Below are positions 59,801 through 64,000 of a DNA stretch of 64,000 nt, in pieces. Source of the stretch: Dipylidium caninum. Taxonomy: Eukaryota > Platyhelminthes > Cestoda > Cyclophyllidea > Dipylidiidae. The notes below the pieces were generated by a model. That model saw nothing but the letters and a program-made list of their open reading frames with translations. It made no database searches and was not told the origin of the DNA. Both the position numbers and the translations under genes were made by a program. The stretch is taken from assembly GCA_017562135.1 (NCBI GenBank), contig QEYB01000841.1, forward strand, positions 496,001 to 560,000, given 5' to 3'. Numbering within the stretch: position 1 is the stretch's first letter; each line of letters opens with the position of its first letter.

Positions 59801-62345
59801 GATACCACTACACTTTCATCTACTCCTATCTGGTAATGGAAACGGCCGTTAAAGTTAGCTTCGTGGGCATCAGTTCCGCAGTTATTGAGCTCGTGGAAGC
59901 TCGCGTGACTAAAGGCGAGTCGTTGGAATTCGTCGGTTTAACCACAGCCGAGCGGGACTTCGTTGACGATGAGATCCTCAACACTTGGCTGGTCCGAGGA
60001 CGGAGGGTACCCGAGGATTAGGCGATCGGTGGCGCGAACTGCGACAGGAGTTGAGCTTATCAAAGAATGTGCACTCCCGAGTGATCTTGTAATTAAATTG
60101 CTCTTTTACGCAGACTTTGTCTACCCAGCGGTAGGTTGACTCCGTTTTTTGTTCTGGTAACATCTCCCTTCATGCGACATCCCATCGAGGTCCAGAAAAT
60201 GGTCGAACCCCGTAATAACAATGGGAAGAATTACGAAGGAGAAGGGAACGATTTTGATGATTGTAGAAACGCGATTGGTAGATTCTGGTCAGTAACGGAC
60301 ACCGCGTCCCATTTGCACTAAATAACCTCCGTGAGGTTGATATTTTTCACCTATGCGAAAAAAATTTTGACCAAATGACATACGACAGTTGGAGAAGAAA
60401 AAAAAGTAGTCAACATTCTTAGGCTTGATGACTTGTCCACTTTGACAGACTTGTTCGTTAGCCTGCGTCGTCCACCTCCCTGAGATTCACCATCCCATCC
60501 GCTCATGACCTTCGGCCACAAATTTGGTGAATTTTCTCAGTGAATTTTACTGGGTACTTGAAATTGTTCGTCTAAGAGTACAAGTGAAATGCCTCGTGTG
60601 ACGCAGGTGCCCAGAGAGGCCGGAGGAGGGGCGAAGTGTTCCCAAGGAATGTGGTCACCGACAAGTCAAAGTTGCGGCATTATTCTTTGTAAGCATGTTC
60701 CCAACGGGGAACGCCTTGCGACGATTATCCTAAGAGGAGATACACCCGCGACCATATAAATCTCAAACGCAGTCGGTGAGGGCGACGGCTTGTCAACTTA
60801 TGCGAGGTGCAACTGCCTCCCAACCACCCAAAGGGCAACGCCGGTGCTGGCAGTTTTGCAGTGCAAGGAAAGACCGGCTTTCACCTTCATTCTCGGCTGC
60901 CTTAAGCAGAATTGGCGGCTTATTTGAACACCGCCTTAACAATTGCCACTAATTTGTCTTTACAGGGAATCTTACGCTGCTCTTTCATTACCTAGTCGAA
61001 CAGGGCAAGTAAAGCGCTGACCACATTAGTTACACTTTGCCTCCTCTGCTTCCCGCCTTGTGCTCGTTGCATGTGCTCGTTGCCGGCGTTATTTTAACCA
61101 GCACATTTTGATAAACCTCTCCTTCTCCCAGTCTCTCTCCATCCCCTCCTCGCTTTCATTCCCCTCACTGAAAGGTGGGCTGAGTCTCCGCGACCTACGG
61201 TGCTCACAACTGCCTTTTGGGCAATATTTTCCCTCGCATCTCCGCGCCGGGGATGGACGTTGCTTTGCGTTGGGTTCCCTAACCTGTCGCCAGAGTAAAT
61301 CGCCTTTTGACCATCTTTGAAGAATGATTAGAACACAAAATTGGAAACTTGTAGGCACATGGAGTTGTAAAGGTGGCGAAGGTAGACGCTATTAGCTGTA
61401 CGTAGAAAAAAATCTTCCCGCGATATCATCCCTCATGCCCTTTTCCCACCCTTGGAAATGGGGACTCCTTTTGATTACATATTTATGCGTGTGATGGTGT
61501 TGCTTGAGATGAGAGCTGAGGCCACAAACAGGCCACAGGATGGCACAAACAAGACCCCGTCCGTTTTTCTGAACGGTTAAACCTTCTCCTCATTGAGGTA
61601 GAAAGTCGCCACGTAGGCGGTTGTTCTCCCCGTTGAGACTTGAGCAGTTAAGACCTTAAGTTAGGCTCCTCCAACATTCTCAGCCCCTGAGAGGTGATTG
61701 CACTTGAAATTTGGGCCAATGCTTCAGAATTTGAGAGTAGATGGGAAAAAAGTCATACTATTCGGAGGTGCAGGAACATAGTAGAGTAGGAGACACTTGT
61801 CTAAGAAGATTCGGGTGTTCGCGGGTAGTCCTGAATGACGCTGAAAAGCCATAGAGCTTGCTTTGTTGACAAGGGCATTTGTGCTGCGTGAGCACTTTCA
61901 CGTGCGGAGAATGAGGCTGGTTTCGCTGGTCGCATGTGCTAAATGTAGCCCCTTCACCGCCCTCCGAGGAGGCATACGCTGCTTCAATTTACGTTGATTT
62001 GCCTTGCAGGTATTGAATTTCCCCCAGCGATAAAGGAGATCCCCACACAGGTTTTCGTCTCGCCGGGTAAAGGTGCTAATCTCACCTGTAAAGCCAGTGG
62101 TTTTCCCCTCCCCCTGGTGTGGTGGGCCACTGCGGGCTCTGCGCCACTTGTCTCCCCGGGTAGGGTAAAGGGTGGCTTCCATGTGGCCAGTCCAATCCAC
62201 TTCTACGCTGAACGAGCTCTAACAGAGCCCCAACCACAACAGGCCACCCTACGTCTCACCGACATCACCGACCAACTCACCTACATCTGCGTGGCCAAGA
62301 ACAGTCTCGGAATTGTGCGCAGAAACATCAGCGTCATTGTCAAGC
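56807..62345 (+). CDS. LAR-type receptor tyrosine phosphatase, Ig1-Ig3 exons (partial)
   Basis: Four exons, every internal junction in phase 1: 56807-57133, 58190-58363, 59313-59429, 62010-62345. They encode three consecutive I-set immunoglobulin domains. Ig1: EGPQDTKAIYGEDVVLFC ... TITCYVSNQFG. Ig2, split over two exons: GDSTHLQC, VVWIKDTFFPIDLSDSR, then GSGSLVIESLLEEDSGAYEC and AGHLNVR. Ig3: PAIKEIPTQVFVSPGK, ANLTCKASGFP, LTYICVAKNSLG. Each domain keeps its cysteine pair; Trp is clear in all three. The Ig2 block matches LAR/PTPRD (WFKDFLPVDPS, SGALQIESSEETDQGKYEC, ANLYVR) better than Robo or other Ig receptors. LAR-type phosphatases are neuronal surface receptors for axon guidance and synapse formation. 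The signal-peptide exon, fibronectin repeats, membrane segment and phosphatase domains are not in view; the gene presumably continues past 64000. Identification rests on the Ig domains alone. Confidence 0.72.
57134..58189 (+). other. Intron 1 of the Ig-receptor segment
   Basis: 1,056 bp, donor gtacgt, acceptor atcctcag, phase 1. I see no further exon in it. Confidence 0.6.
58364..59312 (+). other. Intron 2 of the Ig-receptor segment
   Basis: 949 bp, donor gtaaga, acceptor cttctag, phase 1. It splits Ig2 right before GSGSLVIES. It contains a GT-rich run at 58681-58705. LAR genes in other animals place alternative micro-exons in this part of Ig2; I could not identify one here. Confidence 0.55.
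59430..62009 (+). other. Intron 3 of the Ig-receptor segment
   Basis: 2,580 bp, donor gtaagt, acceptor ccttgcag, phase 1, between Ig2 and Ig3. It contains a CTG-rich run (59710-59748). No further exon was recognised. The direct join gives NVRRIEFPP, comparable to LAR forms without the meB micro-exon. Confidence 0.55.
59710..59748 (+). repeat. CTG-rich simple repeat
   Basis: Imperfect CTG/TTG triplets within intron 3 of the Ig-receptor segment. Confidence 0.75.
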
Positions 62346-62439
62346 GTAAGTCCTCAAAGAGCACACATTCAGCCGACTTTTTCCTCCCCATTGCTCAAAT
62401 AGTGATTCCTAGATTCTAGTAAGTTTGCGACTGAGTGAT

Positions 62440-63520
62440 TGCTAATTTTGGCGACACATGGCTTTTTACACACGTTTTTGTCTAATTAATGCGTTTCTAA
62501 GCACCTAACCTACATATTTCTCTCCTTGTTTGGACTTCTGCCTTTCATTTAGCAAAAAATTATGTCGTTCAGTCGTGCATTTTTTGTTCCTATCCAAATT
62601 TATAAATGGAAGAACATGAGATTATTTTTTGAAAAGACATTGCATCATCTGCACAAAGTTATATGCTGTGGATGAATGAAGCCTCTCAGTATCGTCTAAA
62701 GTGGTTGCCAGCTTGTGGTCTGGTGGCTTTTTACTGAAAACTATTCGACGACTTGGTCGTCCGTGCAGGTGAAGGCGACGAGAACCCGCGTCAGCCGAGG
62801 CCATCGTCGAGGCAGGTCGTCAGAGGACAAGAGTTGTGATGTTGCTCAGAAGCGCAGATGCGAATCGCATAGATGCACTAAAAAAAGATGAAAAAAGCTT
62901 GGCTACATGAGGAGGCTCTACCTTTGAATCCCTCACCAGCTTAAGCAAATTCATTTGGTGCAACGAATTTCATCCACTCCCGAAAAGACGAATTACTGAC
63001 GACGAAAAGTGGATAGTTTCGAACAACGTGAATCGAAAGAGATCGTGGGTGATACAAGATGAAAAAATCGAGACGAAATCGGAGTAGAGACTCACCAAAA
63101 AAACAGTTTATATTGTCCGTCTGGTGGGATTTGAACGGTCAAGTAAAACGTGTACGTTCAACAAGTGGCCAAATTGAGCGCTACAATTCGAGCAAACCGG
63201 CCAGAACTGGCAACTCCGACGGGTGTTGTTTCCCGCCATAATAGTGCGAAGTCCACCACATCTTTGCTCATTCGCCAAAAATTCTTTGAACTGCGTTGGG
63301 TTGCGTCGACATGTCCACCTAGTAGCCGTGACCTGCGCCTTCAGACTGCCATTTCTTTCGTCATCCCATGCAGATTCCTTTAAATGGTGAAGTCTGTAAT
63401 GGCGCTCATGATGCCAAATCATACTTGAGTCAGTTTTTTGACAGCAGAGATCAAAGATTTTACGAACGTTGGATTGAGACGCTGTCTGAACGAGAGTAGC
63501 AGGTCATAAACATAAATAAA
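62440..63520 (+). mobile_element. Decayed mariner transposon, copy E (family 1)
   Basis: A + strand mariner relic in the intron after the Ig3 exon. It is homologous throughout to copy D and to the flank at 20.69-20.83 kb. The first catalytic block is intact (ITDDEKWIV at about 62,993-63,020), followed by NNVNRKRSWV. The second block reads SVWWDLNG (63,117-63,140). The C terminus YLSQFFDSRDQRFYERWIETL lies at 63,424-63,486. Stops and frameshifts abolish the frame. Unlike copy D it has no insertion between the 5' flank and the transposase. Confidence 0.8.
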
Positions 63521-63708
63521 CAGGACCCAGTTGAAAATGTTTATAGTTTTCAACAAAAAATTGTGAACTCTGGTTCATATTTAAAAGTCGCAATCAGTTA
63601 GTTGCTGATCCAATACCTGTAAATGAAACAGTCCAACCATTTCGGCGGTGTTCTTTCTTCCCACCCCACCGTCTATCGTGGCTCTATTAGGCGGATTAGA
63701 GGAGGAAG

Positions 63709-63736
63709 TGGCGGCGGCGGCGGGGGCGGCGGTGGA
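63709..63736 (+). repeat. (GGC)n simple repeat
   Basis: GGCGGC triplets with a G5 interruption on the + strand, giving a poly-Gly frame. Confidence 0.85.
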
Positions 63737-64000
63737 GATGCAAAAGAAGTTATAAACACCGAATTGTGGTTTTTCAGTCTTCCAATTTCAAAATATCACC
63801 TTCCTCTCCACCATCAAGTAAATGCCTTTTTGCCGTCAATGGGAGTAATGCTGATCTCCTAAGGCAACTCGGTATTTCGACAAAATTGCCTGCTTCTTGC
63901 ACGAGGAGTGCAATAAATTTTGATAAGACTTGCATAATTCCTACACAGCATGCTAGTGTTTTTACTCGGCTTCGTGAGATCAAAAATTCCAACGATTCGT

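Noticed and set aside
63110..63135. tRNA B-box-like string on the minus strand (ttcaaatccc)
   Set aside because: It lies inside the mariner copy E transposase block SVWWDLNG; no A box or acceptor stem accompanies it.
1..64000. CRISPR arrays, bacterial operons, phage or toxin-antitoxin systems
   Set aside because: No regularly spaced repeats, ribosome-binding-site-linked gene chains or prokaryotic genes were seen; the window is eukaryotic.

Overview
This is eukaryotic DNA. Genes are split by GT-AG introns, several of them extremely short (31-35 bp); there is no bacterial operon structure, and decayed mariner transposons are present. Tiny introns mixed with ordinary ones, mariner relics and a long gene-poor tract suggest a parasitic flatworm (Platyhelminthes, possibly a tapeworm). 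That placement is inference from architecture, not from a database match. Exon models were built by hand from splice sites, phase and remembered family sequences.

Left part (1-14,700), compact and gene-dense. (1) A + strand gene of unknown function enters from the left edge and probably ends at 1034; an apparent antisense exon (573-749) lies in its intron. (2) A SPRYD7-like SPRY protein (minus, 2852-4912, two exons). (3) CCZ1 (minus, 5589-8793, eleven exons, about 478 aa), a subunit of the Mon1-Ccz1 Rab7 exchange factor. (4) A single-exon SLC25A51-type mitochondrial NAD+ carrier (minus, 10338-11234). (5) Divergent from it, an INTS15/C7orf26-like Integrator subunit (plus, 12091-13596) with 31- and 34-bp introns. 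(6) Convergent with that, the mitochondrial ATP synthase delta subunit (minus, 14091-14675), whose main exon has no Met: its start codon must come from an ATG-only mini-exon or from a trans-spliced leader. These are housekeeping genes of mitochondria, endosomes and transcription; they do not form one pathway.

Middle (about 14,700-56,800), gene-poor. I recognise no protein-coding gene. It holds at least four mariner relics (15.9-17.2 kb minus; 20.7-23.4 kb, probably one element nested in another, with an internal tandem duplication; 30.4-31.3 kb minus), many simple repeats, purine- or pyrimidine-biased tracts, long G and C homopolymers, and AT-rich islands with repeated TTAATTA-type motifs. 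The tract lies directly upstream of a probable neuronal receptor gene and may be its 5' intron or regulatory desert.

Right part (56,800-64,000). Four exons joined by phase-1 introns encode three consecutive immunoglobulin domains that best resemble the N-terminal Ig1-Ig3 of LAR-type receptor protein tyrosine phosphatases. Signal peptide and downstream exons are not seen. The intron after the fourth exon carries another dead mariner copy (62.4-63.5 kb) of the same family as the one at 22.6 kb.
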